A stretch of DNA of 33,189 nt. Source: DASPKT01 sp035626475. GTDB taxonomy: Bacteria; Pseudomonadota; Alphaproteobacteria; Azospirillales; Azospirillaceae. The stretch is taken from contig DASPNP010000072.1 in assembly GCA_035626475.1 (NCBI GenBank), positions 1-33,189 of the forward strand, in the 5' to 3' direction. The position numbers and the translations under genes are program-made. The notes beneath the pieces are model-generated. The model made no database searches. It was not told the DNA's origin and saw only the letters and a program-made list of their open reading frames with translations. Below are positions 15,891-23,540 of this stretch, one piece after another (the stretch's first letter is position 1; every line of letters begins with the position of its first letter).

Positions 15891-17579
15891 ATGAACGCGT
15901 TCCAGAACCTGCCCATCGTCCAGAAGCTGCTCGTGCCGCTGATCCTGATGGGCATGCTCACGCTGGGAACGTCGCTCTACACCCTCTCGCAGATGGGTAC
16001 CGTCGGCGCCGACTATCAGCGGCTGCTGCGCGGCGAGGCCGCGGCCATCCAGGCCATCAAGGGCGCCAACGAGGCCGCCGCCAACATCGGGCGGATCTCC
16101 TACATGATGCTGGCCGAGCAGGACAGCTTCATCATCGACAGCATGAAGGACGAGGTCGACCTCAAGGCGGAGGAGCTGACCGGCCATCTGAACCGGGTCG
16201 AGCAGCTGATCCCCAGCGTCAAGGAGGACCTCGCCATGGCGCGCGGCGAGTTCCAGGCCATGATGGGCATGGCCGAGGAGGCGCGGAAGCTGATGCTGGA
16301 CGGCAAGCGGGACGACGGCGCCCGCGTGCTGACCGACCAGTTCGAGGCGCGCAGCACCAAGCTGCTGGACCGGCTGGCCGTCGCCACCAAGGCGGTGGAG
16401 GACGCCATGAACGCCGGCGAGGCCGGCGCCAAGGCCCGCAGCGACCGCGCCTACTGGGTGACGCTCGCCACCGGCGCCGCCGGCACGGTGATGGTCATGG
16501 CGCTGGCCCTGTGGCTGACGCTGACCGGCGTCTCGCGGCCGCTGCAGCGCATCGTCGATCTGATGACGCGCCTGGCCGGCGGCGATTTGTCGGTGACGGT
16601 CGAGGGCGACGACCGCAAGGACGAGATCGGCGCCACGGCGCGCGCCGTCACCATCTTCCAGCAGAACATGCGCGACGCCGAGCGGCTGCGCTCCGAGCAG
16701 GAGGCGCTGAAGGCCCGGGCCGAGGCCGACAAGCGCGCCGCCATGGGACGCCTCGCCGACGAGTTCGAAGCCAGCATCAACGAGGTGGTGGAGAGCGTGG
16801 CCGAGGCCGCCCAGCGCATGCGCGGCAACGCCGAGGGTCTGTCCACCATCGCCGAGCAGACCACCCGCCAGACCCATGCCGTCGCCAGTTCGGCCGAGAC
16901 GGCGGCCATGAACGTGAACACGGTGGCCGCCGCCGCCGAGCAGCTCTCCGCCTCGATCCACGAGATCGCGCGCCGCGTCGACGAATCCTCGCGCATCGCG
17001 TCCGAGGCCGTGGCCGAGGCCGACCGCAGCAACGCCACCGTCGCCGGCCTGGTCGACGCCGCCCAGAAGATCGGCGAGGTGGTCCGCCTGATCAACGACA
17101 TCGCCAGCCAGACCAACCTGCTGGCCCTGAACGCCACCATCGAGGCGGCGCGGGCGGGAGAGGCTGGAAAAGGCTTCGCGGTCGTCGCCAGCGAGGTCAA
17201 GAACTTGGCCACCCAGACCGCCAAGGCCACCGAGGAGATCGGCGCGCAGATCGCCGAGATGCAGGCGGTGGCCGGCAGCGCCGCGCAGGCGATCCAGGGC
17301 GTCGGCGGCACCATCGGCCGCATCAGCCAGATCGTCACCACCATCGCCGCGGCGGTGGAGGAGCAGGGCGCCGCCACCCACGAGATCGCCCACAGCGTCG
17401 CCCAGGCGGCGACCGGCACGTCGGAGGTCTCCAGCACCATCGGCGACGTCACCCGCGCCGCCGGCGAGACCGGCGCCATGGCCGGCGACGTGCTGAACGC
17501 CGCCCACCGGCTGGTCGAGGAGGCCGACGTGATGCGCGTCCAGGTGGTCGGCTTCGTCTCCAAGGTGCGGGCGGGCTGA
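15891..17579 (+). CDS. Methyl-accepting chemotaxis protein
   Basis: A 562-residue chemoreceptor. A first membrane helix (about 12-33) is followed by a helical periplasmic domain of ~150 residues of the four-helix-bundle kind. A second helix (about 188-211) leads into a HAMP domain (SRPLQRIVDLMTRLAGGDLS onward). The cytoplasmic signalling hairpin has the conserved tip INDIASQTNLLALNATIEAA (about 400) that contacts CheA and CheW. No PAS or pilus-type domain is visible, and no che genes lie nearby, so it is an orphan receptor. There is no CheR-docking pentapeptide at the C-terminus (it ends VSKVRAG). Ligand unknown. Confidence 0.93.
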   Translation: MNAFQNLPIVQKLLVPLILMGMLTLGTSLYTLSQMGTVGADYQRLLRGEAAAIQAIKGANEAAANIGRISYMMLAEQDSFIIDSMKDEVDLKAEELTGHLNRVEQLIPSVKEDLAMARGEFQAMMGMAEEARKLMLDGKRDDGARVLTDQFEARSTKLLDRLAVATKAVEDAMNAGEAGAKARSDRAYWVTLATGAAGTVMVMALALWLTLTGVSRPLQRIVDLMTRLAGGDLSVTVEGDDRKDEIGATARAVTIFQQNMRDAERLRSEQEALKARAEADKRAAMGRLADEFEASINEVVESVAEAAQRMRGNAEGLSTIAEQTTRQTHAVASSAETAAMNVNTVAAAAEQLSASIHEIARRVDESSRIASEAVAEADRSNATVAGLVDAAQKIGEVVRLINDIASQTNLLALNATIEAARAGEAGKGFAVVASEVKNLATQTAKATEEIGAQIAEMQAVAGSAAQAIQGVGGTIGRISQIVTTIAAAVEEQGAATHEIAHSVAQAATGTSEVSSTIGDVTRAAGETGAMAGDVLNAAHRLVEEADVMRVQVVGFVSKVRAG

Positions 17580-17636
17580 ACCCCCACCCCCTCGGCCGCG
17601 TTGTCCCTGCGGGACCATCCGCTCCGGTGAGCCGCC

Positions 17637-18095
17637 ATGAGTCGCGCCTTCGTCCGCGAGGACGCCTTCGAGGACGCCCAGGCCGAGGCGCTGCGGCGCC
17701 AGCGGCCGGGCGCGCCGGTACCGAAACCCATGACCCGGCGCGGCGTGGCCGCCCTCGAGGCGATGCTCGCCGAAGCGCTCGCCGCTGGCGACGCCGCCAT
17801 GGCCGAGGCGCTGTCGGCCCGCCTGCGCGCCGCCCAGCCGGTCGAAGGCGGCCCGGGCCCCGGCGGCACCGCGGCGCTGGGCGCGGTGGTGGCGATCGAC
17901 GACGGCTCGGGTCCGCGCCGCGTCGTCCTCGTCGGCGAGGACGAGACCGACCTGGTGCCGGACGGGCTTTCCTGGCGCTCACCCCTCGCCCGGGCGCTGC
18001 TGGGCGCGGTGGCGGGCGACGTCGTCACCTGGGTGCGGCCGGCGGGCGACCTGGAGGTGGACGTCCTATCGGTCGAGGCGCCGGACGGGGACTAA
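17637..18095 (+). CDS. GreA/GreB-family protein with short coiled coil
   Basis: A 152-residue protein whose C-terminal ~70 residues are the FKBP-like GreA/GreB domain: GAVVAIDDGSGPRRVVLVGE, then SWRSPLARALLGAVAGD, the family signature. The N-terminus opens MSRAFVREDAFED as in GreB-like alphaproteobacterial proteins. The helical hairpin that reaches into RNA polymerase is short, only about residues 32-68 against about 75 in GreA, and I do not see the usual acidic tip. It may therefore act more like Rnk, which binds polymerase without cleaving transcripts. Start context is weak (GGTGAG). It follows the chemoreceptor by 57 bases. Confidence 0.75.
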   Translation: MSRAFVREDAFEDAQAEALRRQRPGAPVPKPMTRRGVAALEAMLAEALAAGDAAMAEALSARLRAAQPVEGGPGPGGTAALGAVVAIDDGSGPRRVVLVGEDETDLVPDGLSWRSPLARALLGAVAGDVVTWVRPAGDLEVDVLSVEAPDGD

Positions 18096-18098
18096 CGC

Positions 18099-18136
18099 CC
18101 GGGATATCGCCTAATAAATAAGGGAACATATCCCGG
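18099..18136. promoter_or_regulatory. 9-bp inverted repeat, possible operator
   Basis: CCGGGATAT (18099-18107) and ATATCCCGG (18128-18136) are perfect complements 20 bases apart. The spacer is AT-rich, unusual here. It lies between the Gre-like gene and the secreted protein gene, just upstream of a possible extended -10 (TGCTATCCT at 18141-18149). It may be a regulator site or a hairpin. Confidence 0.4.
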
Positions 18137-18180
18137 CTTCTGCTATCCTGCGCCGGACGCACCCGGCCTGGATCAGGAGC

Positions 18181-19011
18181 ATGAGGCATATCGGCGCGAC
18201 TTTGCTGGCGGCATTGCTGACCCTGGCCCCCGGCCCGGCCGGCGCCGCCATGTCCGCGCCGGTCGAGATCACCTGCCCGGTCGGCGGCGAGCGCTTCACC
18301 TTCACCGACACGCCTTCCTACAGCACCTGGGGCACGCGGCCCGACGGCAAGCCCTTCGGCAGCTGGGACTTCCCGCTGCCGATCCCGGAATGCCCCGGCA
18401 ACGGGCTGGTGCTGTACAAGGACTTCTCCCCGGCGGAGATCAAGCGCCTCCGGCAGATCGCCGACCAGCCCGGCTACCGCGCGCTCAGGGGCGAGACGAC
18501 CTACTATCGCGCCGCCTGGCTGACGCGGGAGCTGGAGGGCGGCGGTCTGGAGGCGGCTTGGCGGCTGCTGCAGGCCAGCTGGCAGGCGGACGGGGCGCCG
18601 GAGCGCAAGGCCCGCTACCAGCGCGAGTTCGTGGAGGCCGCGGCCGCGCTGCCGGCCGCTCCCGACAGCCTGGACTGGCTGGCGCTGCAGGGCCGGGCGG
18701 CGAACGCCCTGCGCGAGCTGGGCGAGTTCGACCGGGCGGCCCGGCTGCTGGCCGGCCTGCCGCCCCGCCCGCTGGACCGCCCGGGCGCCGACACCGCCGG
18801 CTGGCGCGCCTATTTCGACAAGCTGGCGGCGGCGGTGGCGCGACGCGATGCCCGCCCTGCCCCGCCGGACATGGTGCCGGCGGCCGAGGCCGCGCTGCTC
18901 TGCCTGCAGGCGGCCGAGCGCCCGGGGAGCCCGCGCGATCCCCACTGCGCCACGGCCGAGGTGCAGGGCGAGATCCTCCGCCTGCGCGCCGCCGCCGGGC
19001 TGGAGCCCTGA
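18181..19011 (+). CDS. Secreted protein of unknown function
   Basis: A 276-residue protein with a signal peptide (MRHIGATLLAALLTLAPGPA then GAA). Soon after cleavage comes EITCPVGGERFTFTD and, 35 residues on, PIPECPGNG. This Cys-containing opening resembles zinc-ribbon-like DUF2225 proteins, but the second part is helical and repeat-like (residues ~100-276), reminiscent of TPR helices. I do not recognise a named family. The ATG is only one base after AGGAG, which is close for a ribosome site, but the signal peptide supports this start. The gene converges on a solute-binding protein gene. Confidence 0.75.
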   Translation: MRHIGATLLAALLTLAPGPAGAAMSAPVEITCPVGGERFTFTDTPSYSTWGTRPDGKPFGSWDFPLPIPECPGNGLVLYKDFSPAEIKRLRQIADQPGYRALRGETTYYRAAWLTRELEGGGLEAAWRLLQASWQADGAPERKARYQREFVEAAAALPAAPDSLDWLALQGRAANALRELGEFDRAARLLAGLPPRPLDRPGADTAGWRAYFDKLAAAVARRDARPAPPDMVPAAEAALLCLQAAERPGSPRDPHCATAEVQGEILRLRAAAGLEP

Positions 19012-19108
19012 CCTGCGTCGCGGGCGCTTGGCAAGCCGGCGGCGGCGTCGGATGATCGGTCTCCCGCCATCCGACCCACCCTGAGCATGCCGCCCGACCT
19101 CCATCCTA

Positions 19109-19133
19109 GTCCCGGCTTTCGCCGGGATGACGG
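19109..19133. repeat. Half copy of inverted repeat family C
   Basis: GTCCCGGCTTTCGCCGGGAT and the next five bases match the right arm of the long repeat at 22475-22632 at 24 of 25 positions. It folds into a small hairpin by itself and lies between two converging genes (18181-19011 and 19175-19978). Confidence 0.75.
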
Positions 19134-19174
19134 GCAGTGGGGTCTCAGCCCTTCAACGATTGTCTATCAGCCCC

Positions 19175-19978
19175 TCAACCCGACGTGCCGATGAAGCGGG
19201 CGTAGGTGCCGTCCTTCACCATCGTCTTCATGGCCGCGTCGAAGGCGGACAGCTTGCCCAGGTGCGGCGAGTTCTTGGCGATGCAGAGATGGAAGGGGAT
19301 GGTGTCCAGCACCGGCTTCAGCTCGGTGATCTCGCCCTCCAGCCCCAGCTGGCGCATGCGGTGGCGCAGGACCGGCGCCGTCTCCACCACCGCGTCGGCG
19401 CGGCCGCGCGCGACCAGCTTCAGCGCGCTCGCCACGTCGGGCGCCTCCACCAGCGCCAGGTCGCGGTTCACCAGGTTCTCCCGCACCCAGCCGGACCCGG
19501 CATAGGTGGCGATGCGGAAGCCCTTCAGCCCTTCGATACCCGAGACGGCCTGCAGATCGGCCAGGCGGGCGCCGCGCAGCGCCGTGAAGATGCGGATGGG
19601 CGCCCGCATCACGGGCTCGGCGCTGGGGATGGTGTAGGCCAGGCGCTCCGGCGTCGGTACGGTGCAGAAGGCGTCGGCCTCGCCGCCGCGCACCATGGCC
19701 TGCGCCCGCGCCCAGGGCCGGCCGATATGCTCCAGCCGCAGCCCGACGCGCCGCTGCAGCGCCTCGTCGATCAGGTCGATGAACATGCCGCGCATGCGGC
19801 CCTGCTCATCCTCCCAGGTGAAGGGCGGAAAGTCGTGGAAATAGGCCAGTCGCAGCACCGGATCGGCGGCGGGGTCGGCAAACGCCCGTCCCGCCCCGAG
19901 CGCACCGGCTCCCAGCGCGCCCGCGGCCAGCGTCCCGACCAGCACTCCCCGGCGGTTCGGCAGGGGCCTTTCAGCCAT
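19175..19978 (-). CDS. Periplasmic solute-binding protein, family 3 type
   Basis: A 267-residue protein of the SBP_bac_3 fold used for polar amino acids and by some signalling sensors. The N-terminus, PLPNRRGVLVGTLAAGALGA, has twin arginines before a hydrophobic stretch, so export by Tat is possible. Landmarks are LRLAYFHDFPPFTW (near residue 42), DLIDEAL, and GGEADAFCTV, where these proteins typically have a Gly...Asp-Ala/Val motif. There is no permease or ATPase gene next to it, so it is an orphan. I start it at the ATG at 19978; upstream residues are unconserved. It diverges from lepA. Confidence 0.85.
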   Translation of the reverse strand: MAERPLPNRRGVLVGTLAAGALGAGALGAGRAFADPAADPVLRLAYFHDFPPFTWEDEQGRMRGMFIDLIDEALQRRVGLRLEHIGRPWARAQAMVRGGEADAFCTVPTPERLAYTIPSAEPVMRAPIRIFTALRGARLADLQAVSGIEGLKGFRIATYAGSGWVRENLVNRDLALVEAPDVASALKLVARGRADAVVETAPVLRHRMRQLGLEGEITELKPVLDTIPFHLCIAKNSPHLGKLSAFDAAMKTMVKDGTYARFIGTSG

Positions 19979-20047
19979 CTCGCGTCCCGCTTTTCGTTTC
20001 CCAGGGGAGACATTAGGGGGCGGCGCCAATGAAAAGGCAAGGCGCGG

Positions 20048-20076
20048 TTGCCTGAGGGGCCCCGGCGGCTTATGTT
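20048..20076 (+). promoter_or_regulatory. Promoter of lepA
   Basis: TTGCCT (20048-20053) and TATGTT (20071-20076) are separated by exactly 17 bases, 30 bases before the lepA start codon. The predicted leader is short. Confidence 0.65.
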
Positions 20077-20106
20077 CCCGCCAACTCCAGGGGTACCCGT
20101 GCCGAA

Positions 20107-21909
20107 ATGACCGACCTGTCCAAGATCCGCAACTTCTCCATCATCGCCCATATCGACCATGGCAAGTCCACGCTGGCGGATCGGCTGATCCAGTTCTGCG
20201 GCGGCCTGGAGGCGCGTGAGATGCGCGAACAGGTCCTGGACAGCATGGACATCGAGCGCGAGCGCGGCATCACCATCAAGGCCCAGACCGTCCGGCTGAA
20301 CTACAAGGCCAAGGACGGCGAGACCTACCAGCTGAACCTGATGGACACGCCGGGCCACGTCGACTTCGCCTACGAGGTCAGCCGGTCGCTCGCGGCGTGC
20401 GAGGGCTCGCTGCTGGTGGTCGACGCCTCCCAGGGCGTGGAGGCGCAGACCCTGGCGAACGTCTACCAGGCGATCGACAACAACCACGAGATCGTGCCGG
20501 TCCTGAACAAGGTGGACCTGCCGGCCGCCGACGTGGACCGCGTCAAGCAGCAGATCGAGGACGTGATCGGGCTGGACGCGTCTGAGGCGGTGGAGATCTC
20601 GGCCAAGACGGGCCTGAACATCGAGGGCGTGCTGGAGGCGATCGTCACCCGCCTTCCCGCGCCGAAGGGCGACGTCACCGCGCCGCTGAAGGCGCTGGTG
20701 GTGGATAGCTGGTACGACGCCTATCTGGGCGTGGTCATCCTGGTGCGCGTCGTCGACGGCGAGCTGCGCACTGGCCAGAAGATCCGCATGATGGCGACCG
20801 GCGCCACCAAGGAGGTGGACCGCTGCGGCCACTTCACGCCGAAGCCGGTGCTGGGCGGTCGCCTCGGGCCGGGCGAGATGGGCTTCATCACCGCCGGCAT
20901 CAAGGACATCCGCGAGACCAAGGTCGGCGACACCATCACCGAGGAGAAGCGTCTGGCGGCGGCCCCCCTGGCCGGCTTCAAGCCCAGCATCCCCGTGGTG
21001 TTCTGCGGCCTGTTCCCGACCGACGCCGCCGAGTTCGAGCATCTGCGCGAGAGCCTGGGCAAGCTCGCCCTGAACGACGCCAGCTTCCAGTTCGAGATGG
21101 AGACCTCGGCCGCCCTGGGCTTCGGCTTCCGCTGCGGCTTCCTCGGGCTGCTGCACCTGGAGATCATCCAGGAGCGGCTGGAGCGCGAGTTCAACCTGAA
21201 CCTCATCACCACCGCTCCCAGCGTCATCTACAAGGTCTACCAGACCGATGGGAAGCTGATGGAGCTGCACAATCCGGCCGACATGCCGGACCCGGTGAAG
21301 GTCGACCATATCGAGGAGCCCTGGATCAAGGCGACCATCATGCTGCCGGACGAGTATCTGGGCGGCGTGCTGGCGCTCTGCACCGAGCGGCGCGGGCAGC
21401 AGCTGGACCTCACTTACGTCGGCGGTCGCGCCATGCTGGTCTACAAGCTGCCGCTGAACGAGGTCGTGTTCGACTTCTACGACCGGCTGAAGTCGATCAG
21501 CCGCGGCTATGCCAGCTTCGACTACCAGCTGGAGGCCTACGAGACCGGCGACCTGGTGGTGCTGAACATCCTGGTGAATGCCGAGCCGGTGGACGCGCTG
21601 GCGACCATCGTGCACCGCAGCCAGGCCGAGCATCGCGGCCGCATGCTGTGCGAGCGGCTAAAGGAGCTGATCCCGCGCCAGATGTTCAAGATCGCGGTGC
21701 AGGCCGCCATCGGCAGCCGCGTCATCGCCCGCGAGACCATCTCCGCGCTGCGCAAGGACGTGCTGGCCAAGTGCTATGGCGGCGACATCAGCCGCAAGCG
21801 CAAGCTGCTGGAGAAGCAGAAGGAGGGCAAGAAGCGCATGCGGCAGTTCGGCGAGGTCGAGATCCCGCAGAGCGCCTTCATCGCCGCCCTCAAGATGGGC
21901 AACGAGTAG
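20107..21909 (+). CDS. lepA: Elongation factor 4 (LepA)
   Basis: A 600-residue translational GTPase of normal length. G1 is AHIDHGKSTLADRL (residues ~14-27), switch I is ERERGITIKAQTV, G3 is DTPGHVDF and G4 is NKVD. Domains II, III and V follow, then the LepA-specific C-terminal domain with YGGDISRKRKLLEKQKEGKK near residue 557. It binds the ribosome and influences initiation or elongation under stress; the exact role is debated. In many bacteria lepA is followed by lepB (signal peptidase), but here the next element is a structured non-coding region and a 62-residue gene. Confidence 0.98.
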   Translation: MTDLSKIRNFSIIAHIDHGKSTLADRLIQFCGGLEAREMREQVLDSMDIERERGITIKAQTVRLNYKAKDGETYQLNLMDTPGHVDFAYEVSRSLAACEGSLLVVDASQGVEAQTLANVYQAIDNNHEIVPVLNKVDLPAADVDRVKQQIEDVIGLDASEAVEISAKTGLNIEGVLEAIVTRLPAPKGDVTAPLKALVVDSWYDAYLGVVILVRVVDGELRTGQKIRMMATGATKEVDRCGHFTPKPVLGGRLGPGEMGFITAGIKDIRETKVGDTITEEKRLAAAPLAGFKPSIPVVFCGLFPTDAAEFEHLRESLGKLALNDASFQFEMETSAALGFGFRCGFLGLLHLEIIQERLEREFNLNLITTAPSVIYKVYQTDGKLMELHNPADMPDPVKVDHIEEPWIKATIMLPDEYLGGVLALCTERRGQQLDLTYVGGRAMLVYKLPLNEVVFDFYDRLKSISRGYASFDYQLEAYETGDLVVLNILVNAEPVDALATIVHRSQAEHRGRMLCERLKELIPRQMFKIAVQAAIGSRVIARETISALRKDVLAKCYGGDISRKRKLLEKQKEGKKRMRQFGEVEIPQSAFIAALKMGNE

Positions 21910-22025
21910 CCGGCTGGCGTATCCGGCGCGCCACGGGGTGGCGCCCGGGCCACAGTCGGTGGGAACCCTTGCGCTCCCGCAACAAGGTCACTGGCCCCGT
22001 CCCCGCCCCCTGCCTATAGTCCTGG

Positions 22026-22119
22026 CATGAGGGGCGGGACGTCGGCCTCCGGAGCGATCCGGGACCGGCTCCCTCATGACAAGGCCGCGCCTGGGAAACC
22101 GGGCGCGGCCTTGTTCTTT
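22026..22119 (+). ncRNA. Candidate small RNA, two hairpins
   Basis: CATGAGGG (22026-22033) pairs with CCCTCATG (22071-22078). Inside it, GTCGG pairs with CCGGC (22041-22045 with 22065-22069) and TCCGGA pairs with TCCGGG around a GCGA tetraloop (22054-22057). The terminator hairpin starts at the next base. A -10-like TATAGT lies at 22015-22020, seven bases before the structure, though its -35 is poor. The predicted transcript is about 93 bases. It could alternatively be the 3' end of the lepA mRNA. I cannot match it to a named RNA family. Confidence 0.5.
22079..22119 (+). terminator. Strong intrinsic terminator
   Basis: ACAAGGCCGCGCC (22079-22091) pairs perfectly with GGCGCGGCCTTGT (22102-22114) and TTCTTT follows. 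It would end the candidate small RNA and any lepA read-through. Confidence 0.85.
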
Positions 22120-22229
22120 GCGGGGCCCACCTTCGACCTTGGGACTAAGCCGGCGAAGAACGGGCATTTCCCGCCCCGCGCGTGCTAAGTTCGCGCCCGG
22201 GTAGAAGACCAACGGGAGAGGAACCCACC

Positions 22230-22418
22230 ATGCCCTTCATCACGCTCGAGGATACGGATAACCGCGCCATCTCGGTGAACACGGACTCGATCCGCTCCAT
22301 CACCAAATGGCGGGACCGGGACGAGAAGCCGACCCTCATGATCCGCTACTTGAACGGCGACAGCGAGCATGTGTACGGCGACTTCGACGCCATCACGGCC
22401 CAGCTCGGCAAGAAGTAG
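22230..22418 (+). CDS. 62-residue protein of unknown function
   Basis: A small gene with GAGAGGAA before its ATG and GC-rich third codon positions. The product starts MPFITLEDTDNRAISVNTDS and continues with IRSITKWRDRDEKPTLMIRY, alternating strands and charged turns that suggest a small beta-rich soluble protein. I do not know the family, though the pattern (ISVNTDSIRSI... GDSEHVYGDFDAI) recalls short conserved proteobacterial hypotheticals of the YlzJ/flagellar FlbD-like kind. It converges on the solute-binding protein gene with repeat C between. Confidence 0.75.
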   Translation: MPFITLEDTDNRAISVNTDSIRSITKWRDRDEKPTLMIRYLNGDSEHVYGDFDAITAQLGKK

Positions 22419-22474
22419 CGGGAAGCCTGCCTCAGCTCCGCCGGGATGATGGCGGAGGGAAAACGGATCCCAGC

Positions 22475-22632
22475 CCGTCACCCCGGCGAAAGCCGGGGCC
22501 CAGGGGTTGCAGCGGGATACGGTCGATGCGGTGCTTGCATCGATCCTCTCGATCGCGCCCGTGCGCCTGGGCGCGCTTCATTGAGCTTCGATTGCGGCAA
22601 CCCCTGGGTCCCGGCTATCGCCGGGATGACGG
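22475..22632. repeat. Long inverted repeat, family C
   Basis: Two 36-base arms (22475-22510 and 22597-22632) are complementary at 33 of 36 positions. Each arm holds its own small hairpin (CCCCGGCGAAAGCCGGGG in the left one). The element fills the gap between two converging genes. Sequences such as CCCGGCTTTCGCCGGGATGA are, as I recall, widespread repeats in alphaproteobacteria. A half copy is at 19109-19133. Confidence 0.88.
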
Positions 22633-22696
22633 CCCATGAGAGAAACCGTGGGGCAGAACCCTTCCGCCGTTTCTCCGAAAGGCCGCCCCCACCACC

Positions 22697-23431
22697 TTAC
22701 TCGTAGCGCGCCAGGATGCGGCCCGCGGTGCCGTCGGCGTGCAGGTCGCCCAGGGCGGCGTTCAGCTTCGCCAACAGCTCCGGATCGGTGGCGGGGTGGC
22801 AGGCCATGCCGAGGGTCGGCGCCAGCATCTTCATGATGACGCGGACCGGGACGCGGGCCGTGCGCGCCTGCCAGCGGCCGTTGCGCAGGCCATAGGCGAC
22901 GGCATCGACCTTTCCGTCGGCCAGCGCGTGGAACAGCTGCTCCTTGTCCATCGGCGCCACCTCGAAGCCGCGGTCGCGCAGGATGCGCTCGAACGGCCCG
23001 TTGGACTGCACCCCGATGCGCAGGCCGCGCAGCTCCTCGAGGCTGGAGATGTCCTTGCGCCGGCCGGTGCCGAAGACGGCGAAATGCGCGTCGCCCAGGG
23101 GCGTGACCCAGCGGAACAGCGGCAGGCGCTCGCCGGACATGGTGGCGGAGTAGACGCAGGTGCCCGGCTCCGCGCGGGCGCGGCGATAGCCTTCCTCCCA
23201 GGACACGATCTCGGTCCGGTGGGCGATCCCGGTCCGCGCCATGACCAGCGCCATCAGCTCGCCGGTGATGCCGGCGACGCGCCCGGTGGCGGGGTCGGTG
23301 AAATTGTAGGGCGGGTTCTCCTCGGTCAGCAGAACCAGCGCCTCGGCCGCCATGGCGGCCGGCGCGGCCACCAGGATGGCAAGCAGAAGCATCAGGACGG
23401 CATGCCGACCCTTCCATCCTCCCCTTGCCAT
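22697..23431 (-). CDS. Periplasmic solute-binding protein, family 3 type
   Basis: A 244-residue SBP_bac_3-type protein with a Sec signal peptide (MARGGWKGRHAVLMLLLAIL ending in AMA). Landmarks: LTEENPPYNFTD, which is the usual opening strand before the ligand site, and ADGKVDAVAYG in the second lobe. It resembles the group once called amino-acid-binding periplasmic proteins, with no linked transporter. I choose the ATG at 23431 because GGAGG lies eight bases upstream. It is downstream of purH on the same strand, with a 109-base gap containing a palindrome, so it probably has its own promoter. Confidence 0.85.
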   Translation of the reverse strand: MARGGWKGRHAVLMLLLAILVAAPAAMAAEALVLLTEENPPYNFTDPATGRVAGITGELMALVMARTGIAHRTEIVSWEEGYRRARAEPGTCVYSATMSGERLPLFRWVTPLGDAHFAVFGTGRRKDISSLEELRGLRIGVQSNGPFERILRDRGFEVAPMDKEQLFHALADGKVDAVAYGLRNGRWQARTARVPVRVIMKMLAPTLGMACHPATDPELLAKLNAALGDLHADGTAGRILARYE

Positions 23432-23500
23432 GCGGCGCCTCCTCCGGCCCTTTCCACCACCTTTAGCCGAACGGGAGCGCGGCGACCACCCCACACTCCC

Positions 23501-23512
23501 GTATAGCTATAC
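23501..23512. promoter_or_regulatory. 12-bp perfect palindrome
   Basis: GTATAGCTATAC is a perfect palindrome in an AT-rich island between the purH stop and the solute-binding protein start. It could be a regulator site or overlap a minus-strand -10 element; no matching -35 is convincing. Confidence 0.4.
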
Positions 23513-23540
23513 AATCTCCAGCCGATCCGGCGGCCGGGGG

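Larger units (their letters stand above)
21910..22229. other. 320-base gene-free region after lepA
   Basis: No protein gene can be supported here. The centre holds a candidate small RNA with a strong terminator (22026-22119). 21910-22010 has no feature I can name. 22120-22229 would hold the promoter of the 62-residue gene; its ribosome site GAGAGGAA is seen just before 22230. Confidence 0.7.

Noticed and set aside
15624..17618. A 664-codon minus-strand frame across the chemoreceptor
   Set aside because: It is a Gly/Leu/His-rich shadow of a canonical chemoreceptor with an intact signalling tip.
19771..21633. A 620-codon open frame on the minus strand across lepA
   Set aside because: lepA on the plus strand has all GTPase motifs and the right length; the opposite frame has shadow composition.
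22475..22632. Repeat C as part of a CRISPR array
   Set aside because: There are only two inverted arms and one distant half copy, with no regularly spaced direct repeats and no cas genes.
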